This document shows positions 36,188-48,400 of a stretch of DNA of 64,000 nucleotides, piece after piece. The notes beneath the pieces were generated by a model, which had not been told where the DNA came from, did not search any database, and saw only the letters and a list, made by a program, of their open reading frames with translations. Every line of letters starts with the position of its first letter. Within the stretch, counting starts at the first letter, position 1. This DNA is from Xylaria sp. FL1777. Its lineage: Eukaryota; Ascomycota; Sordariomycetes; Xylariales; Xylariaceae. The stretch is from positions 558,001 to 622,000 of the forward strand of contig MU400515.1 in the NCBI GenBank assembly GCA_022578965.1, in the 5' to 3' direction. A program made the position numbers and the translations under genes.

Positions 36188-39100
36188 ACCGACCCGACAG
36201 AATGGTGTTGTCGTGTCACCACACGTCCATCCGGCTGCTCGCCAGCACATTACCGGACCGCTTTGGCTCACCTATCATCTCTGTTGGTTTTTGATTAATC
36301 CAGGGTCTGTGGTCTGCTTAGGGAATGGTAAAACAACTAAGTCCTTGCTACTTCAGAGCCCGCCCCAAACCCCCTCTCCTTCAACCCCGTACCTGTGTGG
36401 TGTACCTTATACTACATGCTTCCTAGTATGTGTACGTGCATCACCGCCAACATCATCATCCTCACTACTATACTTATGCGGTCAGCCTGCCAACCCTTCT
36501 GTCACCGCCTGCCCTGCCGACCTGGCAAGACACGAATTAATGCACGGAATCATTACCGCCTAATGACCACGTCTGCCCAGTCTCTCGCAGGACACGTCCC
36601 ACTCGCGGGCTACATAGTACGAGGTGCGGCGGTCTCAGTCTACACAGGTGACTCCCTCGGCCATGACTGGTTCGCGGAGTGACTGTATCTGATGATTCAG
36701 AATGAAAGACATAACTATCTGGTCTAGAGATTCCCCCGCCTTCTTGGCTTTCGTCTGGTGTATACGTAGGTGGTACAGGCAGTTCTGCTGTTAGACCCAC
36801 TCGGTTAGATAATTCTCAGCTTCCATAACCCCCGTCTGTTATCATACTTAGTAAGTACAAGAAGTTGCTCTATACTACATACACTAGATATACGGTAACA
36901 TCTGTAATCTAGATATCCTGCAAAGTAGGGAGCGTGTGTAAGTAAGTAAGTACGTGTAAGTAAGTAATTAGATGTAAGTAAGCCTTTCGGTACGGATCAA
37001 TAGGTGTTTCAAATCCCGAAACGGCGGAGCGAATTCCTTACCTATATGCACGCATTATATGATTTTGTTCGAGATGGGGTGGTGCGGGTGGTGGTGGTTG
37101 GTGGTGGGAGGATCTTACTTGCATAGGCGAAGTACCATCGACGAAGTAACTTGGACAGATTTGGCATGTGATGATTTGTTAACCTGTTACACAGACACTG
37201 CGGTTGTATATGTATGTTGTTGTAGGTATGGCTAAGAAGAAGCGCGACACACCACAACCACCTGACGGAAGCTGTCTCAACCGCTATCGTTTGTCGGTAC
37301 GACGGCGCACCACCACCACCACCATCAACGTACCATTCATTGTTTTTCAGGGGACGGGGCCTGCACGCTGCTGTGGGATGATCTACTCTTGCAGACAAAC
37401 ACCGGTGCTTCATTCATTCATTTCCCGGCGAGACTACAGTTACTGCGTAAGGTGTTGACAAGTTGCATCGCTGTTACCTGCTGAACAACTCATAGCTTCA
37501 TAGGTATCTTCATACCTCTTAGTAATTCAATTAGTTCCATCACCACGCCCTAAGGCATGCCATATGCACGGAATATGTAGATCAAGGGCGCCATCTAAGA
37601 AGTGCGCTGAGTAAGTTGTATACTGCGTAGGTAGTTGTGCGGCGTGAGGCTCGCAATTGATTACTCTCCTCCCCTGTGCGTAGTGTAAGTGTAAGTGAAG
37701 TAAGTAGGTATACCAGTTGGAACTTCTGAATGCTGAATGAACATCATACGTAATGCACGGCGCTCTCAGATGAGCCGATTGCAATGCCACATGGCTGTTA
37801 TCAGTAGTAACATTTGTCAACTTACATACAGGACTTGCAGAGTGCCCAAACCAACAAGCGCGAAAAGACGTCCGACATTTCGCAAGAGAGAGGCGCAATA
37901 CATAAGAGATTTGGAAACTTTTTGGCGAAGGATTTCCTGCGAGCTGCCGCTTGACCGGAAACCGTTTGTAACCCAATCCCCTAACCTACATAAGGCAGTT
38001 TGTGTTTTTTTTGTTGTAGCCGTTGCAGATAATGCATATCGAACGCCCCACCAACGAACGTTACCTGGCCACACTGGCTCACTCACTAAGTAGATACTAT
38101 AGGTACATTATTACACTAGATATGTAGGCACTTTAGATCTATACACTACATCTAACAACTAGCTATACATAGATACATATGATCTCGATAATGCGCGATC
38201 ACGTAACGAAACATCCGGTAGATTCAACGGGTATCCGCAGACCCATCTTGCCCGCCGGGAAGGAGACGTTGCATCTCCGTTGTACGAAACCGACGACGAT
38301 GTGCCTGACGGGATATCATATTATACCGGGGGTCGTCATCTATACCTATACCTACACTACCTACCTGATGTACCTACCTACTGACAGTAAGTAGGTATAC
38401 CAACATACGCAGTAGATTGCGATACGGGTACGTGCAGGACGGAATCTGCATACCGTACTCGCTCGCATAAGGCTGACTATGAAATAGTGTACCGTAAGTA
38501 AGTATGCACATACATCCAACGCTTGCTTCCCCCAGGAATTCATGTAAAGTCCTTTCACGTGTTTTACTGCGCCGTCCGACGATGAGGAAACAATCGTGGC
38601 TCATACCGAAACAAGACCTGCCCACCTGCCATAGGGCAACCAATGATGTCGCGCCTCCGTCGTGATCATCGTCGTCATTCTCTTTGTTTGCTGTGCATGC
38701 TCGCCTACCACAAACCACGAGCGGCGGCCCTTTTCTCGGCTGGATAGGATCGGGGTAGTCCCGCGAACGAGCGAGCTGGGCTTCTTGCGTGGGTAATGGC
38801 GCCAGGTACCTACCTCTGTGCTCAGCCCTGATTCTGTACGACGCCGAGTCGCGAACTTCTGGATCGCCCAGGGGAAATGCGCCGGGAAGGGAGGTGAGTA
38901 TTGGTGAGGAATACATTTGGGTAACAAGCGGTTATGTAACGTATTTATAACAGAACGTTTTATAGTTTATGGTTCTCGTCGTTCGTCCTTTGTGAGCTCT
39001 TTTGTGAAGTTCGCTTCTGCGGAGGTCGTAACTGGTCAAGAGCTGACCTCAATCCTGCTTCATGCAAATAAGACAGCCTCTTCGATGTATCTATCTCTAT

Positions 39101-39333
39101 GAGTAAAATATGAGAGAGTACCCTCAGGTTATGTGTATTTATCAACGTAATTGAATACAGCATTACTGTTGCGAGATCTTTACGCGGTCCCAGTCCTTAC
39201 GTTGTTTATATCATGTCAATTTTTGAACCGCAACGGTAAGGTTCAAGGTGTGAAACCAAATAACAAATATATATATGTATATATACATCTATGTGCATCA
39301 CAAACTGTCTGCACCGCTGTAGCCTAGAGATTT

Positions 39334-39635
39334 TTAGACCCTGCGGTCCTGCCTGCTGGGGATAGGCGACTGCAGCAATAATCTGGATGCCTGGTCCTTG
39401 GGGGCCACTGCGAATGGTATGTCATGTGAGATGACGACTTGCTGGAAGACTTTAGAGTAGCTAATTCGTGATGTGTTCCAATACTTCCCGACCAACGAAG
39501 CCGTAATTGAGTAACAGGGAACAAATATCCAGCTGCCACAAGATAAGTTAAATACGTCGGCCATACCAATAGCGGTAACCTCGTCGAAAGTGAACCCTAT
39601 TAAGTCTGGTATTACATATGAGCATAGGGTATTGT
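39334..39635 (-). pseudogene. Possible membrane-protein relic
   Basis: An open frame reads through about 100 codons and contains IPDLIGFTFDEV and then GSWIFVPCYS, a hydrophobic run followed by GKYW. This faintly recalls a transmembrane segment and following loop of a major facilitator transporter, but there is no second helix, no start codon in a good context and no intron signals that extend it. The call is weak; it may be chance. It lies just downstream of the zinc-cluster regulator gene, on the same strand. Confidence 0.18.
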
Positions 39636-39943
39636 ATTTTTAGAAGGGTGAGATACTAACATGAGAGAAGAACACGAAATAAGAGCGCTTGGGAGGCGTA
39701 CGATGGAGCGTACGATGGTACGTCCTGCTGGGTGTAGAGAGATGTACGAGGAAGCAAACGGGTTGATCTTCACCACATCTCATCATGGTTTGCATCGCAA
39801 TATTAATTACACCACCCAGTCTCTAGTAGCAATACTTGTAGATATAGAGACAATAAAACATCTCGAAAACCACAGCATATTGTTCCCACCGTAGTACAGG
39901 TGTTAAATGCGTTCTCCTTCTGTATCGAGTGAATCATACACAT

Positions 39944-41901
39944 TCACTCGGTTCTCTTTACAAGATTATAATTATGACTTAGATGTGCGTTTCCTCTGCA
40001 TGATGATACATCATAATGAAGAGGGGGCAGGCTGCCCCTAACACTAGGAGTCATAGTCCCACCCCGATAACCAAAAGATATAATTGGAGTATTACATACA
40101 TAGAATTTTATCAACCTCTGTAGCCAATGCCTTGTAAAGCTGGCTAGATGCTCGAAGGCAGGGAAATCTCTGCCTTGAATGAAAGATTCTATAACGTCGT
40201 CATCCCCATACCGACACGCTCGCCTCATATAAGGAAGGCCCCCAAGGAAAAGCCTTTCCTTAATTTCGAAGCTATGGAGGTCCAGTAGATATCCAAATGG
40301 CATTTCGAAATAGTTTGGATCCATGAAATAATTTGACAGGTAATGTATCATCATTAAATTCTCAATAAGGCGGGAATTGTTGTGAGTAGCATCTTTGGAC
40401 TTTGCTTTGGTAAGTAATGCCTTTGTGTCGTTGAAAAGGTCGTGGCCAGCTACAGACCATCGTGATTTGAACTCCTCTGGGCTGCAATTGTCTTGGATAT
40501 GCATCGGGAGTAGCTTCCACATAAATTTATGCAAGCTGGGGGGATTGGGGTCTCTGAGTTTCCGGCAATGTTGTTTGAAAGGTGTTAGGTGTAATCGTGG
40601 TACCCTTACCTCACTCTCAACACTACGCGAGACGACACGAGCTAATGTCAACTTATACAACCGTCCATCTTTATCACTCTCTCCCAATAGCCTAAAAGAA
40701 CCATGAATTGGTGTTACAGTACGGGAGGTCCTTTCAAAACCTAGTACTCGTCTCAAGTGTGGTTCTACGGGTGTTATCGGCAACGAGAGAACACTTAAAG
40801 TACCTGGGAAGTATATCCGTTCGACTACCCCCAACCAATGGTACCAGCAGTATTCTAACACGGGTAGCACTATACGCAAAGTTAGTCTGGATATGGATAG
40901 AATGGAGCAGCTTACTATTTTGTAGTCGGTTGCCGTCAAGTATATCTGAATCAACACAGTATTTCCAGTAGACTGTCCTGTTGCTTTGGATATTCCCGAT
41001 AATTCCTAAACAGCGGGTACAGGGGCGTCCACCAGAGCACTGAAACAAGATCAGTCACGGTGTTCACATTAAGCGGCAAAGCCTACTTACCTCCTTGTGA
41101 TCAAATTGGCACCTCAAGCAAGCTTTTGGCGCTCTCCGTTTCTTCTGCTTGGGTGGCAACCCACTGCTGAAGACCCCAATTAAACAGTCATCGACTCTTG
41201 TGAAATGTTCCAGGGGGCTGGCAGGGCGTTTCCTCTTGGATAAGGGGGAAGGTTCCGTACGATACAAATTTGAACCAGATACTGGCTTCGGCATGATGGA
41301 TTGCCAGTGTGTTAGAGTCGGTGTCGTTTTCCCGAGTGTAACAGATGACGACATTGAAGCCACGATCGGAGATGGATATGGTGGCGGTGATATAATTGTA
41401 GACGGCAATACCTGAGAGACTCGGCTTTGGTTCTGAGGTAGGCGTATTATAGAATGATTTCCCTTGCTGATAGGCTCTGAGGATGTTAACAATTCACAGC
41501 CTTGCGCTACAGCTGCAACGTTGTCAACTGAGGAGGAGGTTGTGCAAGACGAAAAGGTCTGGGTAGTGGCCCCAATGTGAGAGTCGGAGGCGTTGCGTGC
41601 TTCATCTCCTAAGACAGTGGAGTTCTCAACCTGACCATCTTCTGGAGGATGTTCATCTTGTGTAGAACAAAAAGACCACGGTAGTTGAATAGTGCCTATG
41701 TTGTTGTCCTCAAATAGGGGCATGTCAAAGCTGATACCGTAATAAGGATCGTAGATTTCATCGTTATAGCCGGAACACCCAGGCAGGTCACTTGAAACGA
41801 GGTTAGCGCTATGGGACGTGTTCTGATTTCCTATGCGCACGGAAGCGTAATTACCTATCTTCCGCCAATGAGTAAGCGGGAGAAACCTCGGTAGCCTCCA
41901 T
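39944..41901 (-). CDS. Fungal zinc-cluster transcription factor with variant spacing
   Basis: A probable nuclear DNA-binding regulator. Four exons (41901-41855, 41790-41091, 41039-40916, 40869-39944) join in phase and give 598 residues starting MEATEVSPAYSLAED; introns are 64, 51 and 46 nt. The longer upstream frame to 41936 has no ATG, so the ATG in CCATGG at 41901 is the start. The N-terminal ~230 residues are Ser/Pro/Thr-rich and disordered, followed by KQKKRRAPKACLRC, a basic patch and cluster start. Cysteines lie at 240, 243, 250, 256, 259 and 277, a CX2CX6CX5CX2CX17C pattern; the last gap is much longer than the 6-8 residues of classic Zn2Cys6 proteins and holds a Trp two residues before Cys277. 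A C-terminal region of about 320 residues has no domain I can name. The intron at 41090 splits the cluster just before the third Cys. Confidence 0.75.
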
Positions 41902-42633
41902 GGTAAGATAGGTAGCAGTGTGATATAGCGCTGCAAGGCGGTTAATGGTGCTCACAGGGTGAAGAATGAAAAAGGCCTCAAGAAAAGAAAGAGAGATGCC
42001 AAACTTGGAGGGGAGACGGTGAGAGAGAGGGCGGGATATCTATTCTTTATAGGCCATAGAGATATCACAATAGTGGCAGTCCCCGATCTCTTCACAACAT
42101 TACGACGAAGTGGCTGGATCGACCGTCCAATAATCTTAAGGCAAGCCACTCCCGACACTCATTCTGGCAGACTGAATACAACATACAACCATAACTGCTG
42201 ACACCTATACGTATATATTGCCAAGGAGTCCCAATCAGACGTTCCCGACTGCACTCTATTGGTCTGCCCTCGGTGGATGGTCAGTGCGGTTTTGCTTGGA
42301 GGAGGGGCTATTTTTCATACCGCCCATCATTTCTGATGTGACCAATGGTCTCTATTACATTTTCGTCCCGACGCTCTTTTTGGGATGCAAGAGAAAATCT
42401 GAGATGATTGCTAAACATAAGCACATATGTAGGATTGAAGTTATTTCCCCCATGGCTAACGTATATAAAACGCAGATGGGCATACCTACCTGGTAGGGCT
42501 AGGATAGCCAACAACTGTTAACCGCAAACCATAAGACGAAAGCATTCCTGCCTTATCTTCATCTCAACCATCGTCACCCCTCCATTCGGCTCATATATAC
42601 TTAGCTCCTTTCAAGCCTGTCATATACTTCAAA
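41902..42633. other. Divergent spacer of the regulator and a small membrane protein
   Basis: About 730 bp between two divergent starts. It includes a TATA-like box at 42461-42470. Short frames here have no support. Confidence 0.5.
42461..42470 (+). promoter_or_regulatory. TATA-like box
   Basis: GTATATAAAA lies about 165 bp upstream of the ATG at 42634, a reasonable distance for a fungal promoter with a leader. It supports transcription of the small gene but is not proof. Confidence 0.35.
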
Positions 42634-42901
42634 ATGGAAGCTTGGCCGCCGGTCGCTATCATCGGGTTATCGAGTCTGCTTGTGATAGCCGTTCTGATCC
42701 CAGCTGGGTGGGTGGTCCAAAGATACTGGACTCAAAAAGGCAAGGCTTGTTATGATATCCGTTTTGTTGAACTCAAGCCGCTCTCCACCTTGTCACTATA
42801 TTCGAAAACTAATCATGTAGCAACTTTTAGATAGGTCTCCCAGTACTTCAAGTGAGAATCAGTATCAACTCCGAGCCGAATCGGCAGGCCATAGCATGTA
42901 G
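42634..42901 (+). CDS. Small single-pass membrane protein, unknown
   Basis: My model joins exon 42634-42748 to exon 42831-42901 and gives 61 residues. The first 40 hold one clear hydrophobic segment (VAIIGLSSLLVIAVLIPAGWVV) after a short N-terminus MEAWPP, then the basic QRYWTQKGKA. The second exon reads RSPSTSSENQYQLRAESAG, a soluble-looking tail. The intron has a good branch site (AACTAATC) and acceptor (CTTTTAG) but a less common donor, GTTATG. Unspliced, the frame ends after 66 residues. No family is recognised. It is divergent from the zinc-cluster regulator, so the two may share a promoter region; any functional link is only a guess. Confidence 0.42.
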
Positions 42902-43464
42902 CTACGGTATGAAGCCATTTGCACACATGACTCTCACTAGGAATGCTGACCATCATAAACTATAGGATTTCCGTGTGTGAGAGCATGATGATCCCGCCTT
43001 CGTAAATATCAACGACCAGCTGGCATGGTATATCACAAGGCATACATACCATATAAGCGTGGAACGCAAGGCGAACTATGATATGCAACACCTCCAACTG
43101 TAGGGTTTTGTGGTGGTTAGACTTATTGTGGCGATTTTGCTTGCTTGTAGCAGATGTAGAGACGAATTATATTCAGAGTGTTGGCTCATAGGTCCAATCA
43201 TTGAGGCATACTTATGTGTAATGAGAGAGGTATACAGCTAGGCACTATGTTATGCGTATTAGGTACCTAGGTAGGTAGCTATAAAGAAAAGAGCTATGAC
43301 CACTATTTTCTACCTTTAAATCGTTAAGGTACAAAGGTATTAATAATTATTACATCATCCCTATTAATCTAGGCCAGAAAAGTTCTGTATCTAAGTATTA
43401 CTTCCGGCGGCATCTATCTATATTTATCTACTAAGTATCTACCCATTTCATATACGTCGGCGCA
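42902..43464. other. Spacer upstream of IBA57
   Basis: Contains a TACCTAGGTA palindrome at 43264-43273 and an AT-rich stretch near 43300-43400. It should hold the IBA57 promoter. No gene is seen. Confidence 0.55.
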
Positions 43465-44844
43465 ATGCTGGCTCTACCACGAAGTGCCCCGAAATGGTCC
43501 ATGAAAAGCCTGTCGGCGACGCTTCTTAGCTCGCGAGCAGCATTTGTCTGCCCATCGTGCCGGTCCTTACAGTATCAACAACAGTCACATCTCCGGTCCC
43601 AACGACAACGGCGAGGCTTTTCCTCCAGCGTCGCTCTCCGCGAAAACACCAAGAGCGGCTCTTCGACGGCGCCCCCTCCACCCCCGTCCTCCGGACACGC
43701 GCGCCTGACCACACGACGTCTGATATCCATTTCCGGTGCTGATGCGCCGCACTTCCTGCAGGGCCTCATCACGACGTCGATCGAGGGAAGCAACGCAACC
43801 AATTCCAACGGCACCGCACCCCCGACAGAGCAGCGGCCCTGGTATTACTGCGGTTTCTTCAACGCCCTCGGTCGCGTGCTGCACGATGTCTACATCTACC
43901 CGGTTCCCCCGGGATCAGGCGGCGAGCCCCATTTCATGATCGAGGTCGACGCCGCCCAGCTGACGACTCTGCTGAAGCACCTCAAGCGCTTCAAGCTGCG
44001 CAGCAAGATCTTCCTGCGCGCGATAGAGGAGGACGAGATGAGCGTGTGGCAGATCTGGAACGATGGCGAGAAGGCCCCGTCCACGAAACAAGGAAACGAT
44101 CTCGCTAGAACGGACGGGCGCTCCATCATAATACCAGACTTGAGGGCCCCGGACATGGGCTACCGCGTCCTCACCGTCGGGGCAGATCTGGATGTGCAGG
44201 CTCTGGACCTACCGTCACAACTACAGTCTGCCGCCGCCGGGAAGACCGACGAAGCCGCGTACCGCGTGCGCCGGTACCTGCGGGGTGTACCGGAGGGCAG
44301 CGCCGAGATCATCTCCGCGCAAGCGTTGCCGCAGGAGTCCAACATGGACGTCATGGGCGGCATCGACTTCCGGAAGGGCTGCTACGTGGGCCAAGAGCTG
44401 ACCATCCGCACGCGCCACCGCGGCGTTGTGCGCAAGCGCGTGTTGCCGTGCATGCTCTACGGCGAAGACGAGGCCAAGCCAACGACTCTAGAATATAAAC
44501 CCAACGCAGCTCCGTCCTTAGGAGGAGGAGATCTCCATGGTCTCACTATAGGGCGCCATGGCAAGAAGGGGCGCAGCACCGGCACGTTCCTCGCGGGCAC
44601 GGGCAACATAGGGCTTGCGCTGTGCCGGGTGCAGCTCATGTCGGATCTCGTCGTGCCCAACGACACGGCGACCCTCGAATTCGACCCGGCGGCCGAGTTC
44701 GTGATCCAGCTTAGCAAGGAGGGGGAGGGGGAGGGGGAAGGAGGGGACGCTGCTGGCGTGGTGGACGCCGTCAAAGTCAAGGCGTTCGTGCCCGATTGGC
44801 TTCGTCAGCGGCTGGACGAGGATGCCGTGAGGCATCAACGATAG
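43465..44844 (+). CDS. IBA57: IBA57/CAF17: mitochondrial Fe-S cluster assembly protein
   Basis: A folate-binding-type protein of the mitochondrial matrix that acts late in [4Fe-4S] cluster assembly, with Isa1/Isa2, for enzymes such as aconitase and lipoate synthase. The single exon encodes 459 residues. The N-terminus is rich in Arg, Ser and Leu with few acidic residues and ends near RRGFSSSVALREN, as expected of a mitochondrial targeting signal. The GcvT-like fold begins near LTTRRLISISGADAPHFLQGLITT. The family signature KGCYVGQE lies at residues 304-311 and includes the conserved Cys306. A low-complexity insertion GEGEGEGGD sits close to the C-terminus. It is convergent with the Efl1 gene. 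The intron-free structure and GC-rich third positions set it apart from its neighbours, but nothing suggests transfer. Confidence 0.93.
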   Translation: MLALPRSAPKWSMKSLSATLLSSRAAFVCPSCRSLQYQQQSHLRSQRQRRGFSSSVALRENTKSGSSTAPPPPPSSGHARLTTRRLISISGADAPHFLQGLITTSIEGSNATNSNGTAPPTEQRPWYYCGFFNALGRVLHDVYIYPVPPGSGGEPHFMIEVDAAQLTTLLKHLKRFKLRSKIFLRAIEEDEMSVWQIWNDGEKAPSTKQGNDLARTDGRSIIIPDLRAPDMGYRVLTVGADLDVQALDLPSQLQSAAAGKTDEAAYRVRRYLRGVPEGSAEIISAQALPQESNMDVMGGIDFRKGCYVGQELTIRTRHRGVVRKRVLPCMLYGEDEAKPTTLEYKPNAAPSLGGGDLHGLTIGRHGKKGRSTGTFLAGTGNIGLALCRVQLMSDLVVPNDTATLEFDPAAEFVIQLSKEGEGEGEGGDAAGVVDAVKVKAFVPDWLRQRLDEDAVRHQR

Positions 44845-45430
44845 AGCCAGGCGGTTCAACCGGTTGGTCGTCATGTAAAATTCTAGCGTGTTGTACCTTG
44901 TAACATAGAGTCAGTCAGTCTTGCGACTAAGCGTCTCTATATATAGAGAAGATAAGATAGGTAGGCGTAGAAGAGGAGGTCGAGTCGTTAGAGGCTAGAC
45001 ATCAGGCGCAGCTCTCACATCAATCATATTGACTCCTAGTGTTAATCGACTGACTGTAACATAGTCTATTTCGGGCCCTCGACATCGTCATAATCTATGA
45101 GAGCCTTGTTTTCTCTATTTCTACAGCTGTCTGGGTCTCTAAGTAATTAACCCTTTCCTTCTGCTTTTCTCTGGGTAGTGGCCATGTCTACGAATCATGT
45201 TCGCTGGTGTGTTCTAGTGAACACTACTACCGATACCTTTAACTATGCAGAAGAATACCACTGTTTTACTTCCGAGTCTGTTCTGGTAAACCCTTGGATT
45301 CCGTCCCGACAACCCCGAGAAGATCGATTATATCCCGACCATTCCTTTCTATAGACACACTTGCGAGACTTTCCTTTCATTCATCATGGCAACATACGCA
45401 AAGTCTTGGTCCTAGACGTATTACACCCCG
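44845..45430. other. Convergent spacer between IBA57 and EFL1
   Basis: About 590 bp holding both 3' UTRs. It contains a TATATATAGAGA run near 44940. No gene is seen. Confidence 0.55.
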
Positions 45431-48400
45431 CTACCGCTTCAACGTCTTCTGCTTCTCGGCCGCGACGCGCTGTTGGCGTCCTTCCACGAGCAAGCCCTTC
45501 TTGCGACGCACGCCGTCCATGTAGCGCTTGGCGACGTTCTCCTTGTCCGCGAGCTCGCCGAGGTCTTCGAGGTCGTCTTCGGTGAAGGGCACCCAGAACG
45601 GGTCCTCGTCCAGCACCTCGAAGCCGGCGAAGATGAGCTGCGGCTGCGCGGCGCCGGACGTCCGCTTCCGCATGTCGTCTGCGAACCCGAAGGATTCAGC
45701 TACGGGGAGCAGAGACTGGATCGTGAAGAAGGGCGTGCCTTCTTTCATTTGCTCTGACAATACGCGTCCTCGGCGACGCGTTAGCACGTCGTAGACGCGG
45801 CCTAGGACTTCGGCTGTGGTGAAGGGTAGGGTTAGTTTGATGATCTGTTCGGGTTGTGTTATTAAAAGGGGAGGATAGGTCACATACTGCTGGCTTGGAT
45901 CTCGCACGAATACATGGCGAGCATGATCCGTGGAGACCAGTCCAAGAATCCTTGCCGGATGGATTGCTGCACCGTCTTGATGACCTCCCCGGTTAATCTA
46001 CCTAGTCGATCGCGGGCTGAGGCGTCTTCTTCTGTGGTCGTCACGGCCAGGTCTTCAATAATAACACCGACTCCTTGAACAGGTTCGTTGCACAATGGCC
46101 CCTGATTAGTAGCTAGCTGAAACGCGTACGTGACCTTATCACATAAGTGAGCGGCATGGAGAGCCTCGTCGGCCTTTGGTGCGTCACCCTCGATCTTGTC
46201 TTCTGAGAAGACTTTGGGGAATAACCCGTCCTTCGTGGCGTCGATGAGGAGATTTGGGCCTGTTCTCCGAGGGCCAAATGCAGCAATCTTGTCGATAATG
46301 CCTTTCCAAGCTTCGCGGCCCTTGCCACTTTCGAGCACTCCTCGAAGTTGTCCTTTCAACTCCTCAACAGACAATGTTTTACTTTCAACGACATCCTCGT
46401 CAATTTCAACATTTTGTTGGTCCTGTAGCTCATCCTTGCTTCCTTCATCTTCCTCTACGCCATGCTGCTCGGAATAGACACGCTTTATTGACGCCGCATT
46501 TTTCAGAAGAAATTCTGTGACATTTTGTGGTAGTGGCCGGACTCGCACTGTGATGCTCACTTGCTTCGAGCTCGTGACGCCGACGACAACACCTCTTCCT
46601 AAGTCTTTATTGACTGGGGGACGCATCTCCTCAGCCCGGACGATAGTTTCTCGGTACGGTACGATAGGTGCGCCTGCTTGGATATCACACCTTGCAAACC
46701 TTTCCTTCAGATCTGTCAAACATCGCTCGAGATGCAGTTCACCAGCTGTGAGTAGGACGTGCTCGCCACTATGGAATTGTTCGTACTCGGCACATGGGTC
46801 GCTCTGCACAAGGAGCTTCAAACCCTCAATCATCTTGTCCAAGTCTGCAGGATTTACAGGCTCGAGGGCAACACGAACAATCGGCTTGCCCGCCATGTTC
46901 ACACCAGCTAAGTTGACGGATCCCTCCAACTGGCTACACAGTGTGCCTGACTTGAGGATATGACCCTCAAGGCCACCGATGCCGAATACCACACCGGCTG
47001 GGACAGAACTTAGAGACTCCAGATTCCGCCCCATGAGCATATAGAGAGCTGTTACCGTCACCTTTTGAGGCTCTGGAGCCGCGTGAGGGTTGGCAGGCGA
47101 GAACTTTGGGGCTAAGACGTAAAGCGAATCACCCACTGAGAGTGTCCCTGAGTATATCCTCGCGAACCCTATTAGATGCTCAACCTCGACCTGTTTCTCT
47201 TCTACCGGTGGAACAAAGTCATCCAACGATATATTTTCGAGCGCAGTGCCCGGGTCGTTCATCTCGCTTGTTTCAGCTTGCTGTGCTCTTGCAAATTCCG
47301 CTCGTTTTTTCCTCGCCAGTTCTCTGGCCTCGTCGGCACTGAGCTGACCAGCTCGCCTTTTATTCTCGGGTAGTTCGCTTTCGGGAACCGAGACCATTTT
47401 ACTGACATATGCCACTACAGGATCTGACTTGGAGGATTTGAAATTGATCATCGCGTCTTTGACAAGGGAATCGATGTGATCTGAGCCTGGGGAGCTTCCT
47501 AGTAACTCTGGCAAACGCTCCGCCTGCGCTGCTTTGGGAGATGGTAATGACTCAATAACGGAAACAAGCAACGCAGTGGATAGGGGTAGCCAGGATGAAA
47601 AGACAGTCGTCATTAGTAGCCGAGGATCCCGGGCTCGAGCAATTTGAGGTGCTATTTTGATATTTAAAGATTTGGTGATCTTTTCAAGCATAATAGGGTC
47701 ACTAGAAAAATAGGGTTAGTAGGGTGAGTATGTACTTCTTTTGTATAGATATGAAGACCTACCCTTTTCCATTATCGCCGCCCATTGTCGCTTGATAGAC
47801 GGCCCATACTTGGTCAAGCACAAGCTGTACAAACATAGGCTTCAGATTCCGGCCCTTCAAGTGTTTCCGTCCAAGCACCTTTTTAGTCTTTGGATCGAGA
47901 TAAAAGTCGCCCCATAGAACCTTCTCCATGATATTGCGCTTTATCCCGAGCTTCTTTTCGTATAGGCTTGCAAATTGTCGAACAGTAAATGCCCATCCGT
48001 CAATTGCGCTGCTGAAAATGACGTTATTCTTTTCTGGGGCGAAGTAGAGTTCCTCGTCATCTCGCTCTTCGAATTGTAGATCGCCCGCATCACTCTCGAC
48101 ATCGCCGATTTTTGATCCCTTCGCCGCCGCCGCAGCCACTCGCTCATCCATGCGTTCCCTCCAGTTCAGGTCCTCTTCCATACGCTCACCCTGAAAGAAA
48201 CTTCCTAGGACGGCATTGACCTGCTCTAGAAGCCTACTCAAGTGATTATAAGCCTCACCTGGTGTCATTTTTAGCTCCGTCACGAGACGATCAATCTTGT
48301 TAAAAACTAACAAGGGTTTAATTTTTTCGATCCATGTCTGCCGGAGAACTGTGACTGTCTGACTACAAACACCTTCAACGGCATCGACCAAGACGACTGC

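Larger units (their letters stand above)
31315..39943. other. Second gene-poor region of about 8.6 kb
   Basis: No gene with good support. It contains simple repeats at 34109-34134, 35424-35486 and 36160-36187, many TACC/GTAGG and CTACTGCGTAG motifs (33853, 34764, 37441, 37621, 38405), and a possible relic at 39334-39635. Frames of 100-180 codons (for example 36090-36563 and 38374-38916) have low-complexity or motif-derived composition and are not called. Confidence 0.5.

Noticed and set aside
36090..36563. A 157-codon plus-strand frame
   Set aside because: It spans a (CATC)n repeat and C-rich tracts, giving Pro/Ser/Thr-rich sequence with no domain or splice signal; another frame overlaps it on the same strand.
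38374..38916. A 180-codon minus-strand frame
   Set aside because: It has an ATG, but its 3' part is read from the scattered GTAGGTA/ACGCAGTAG motifs and no domain is seen.
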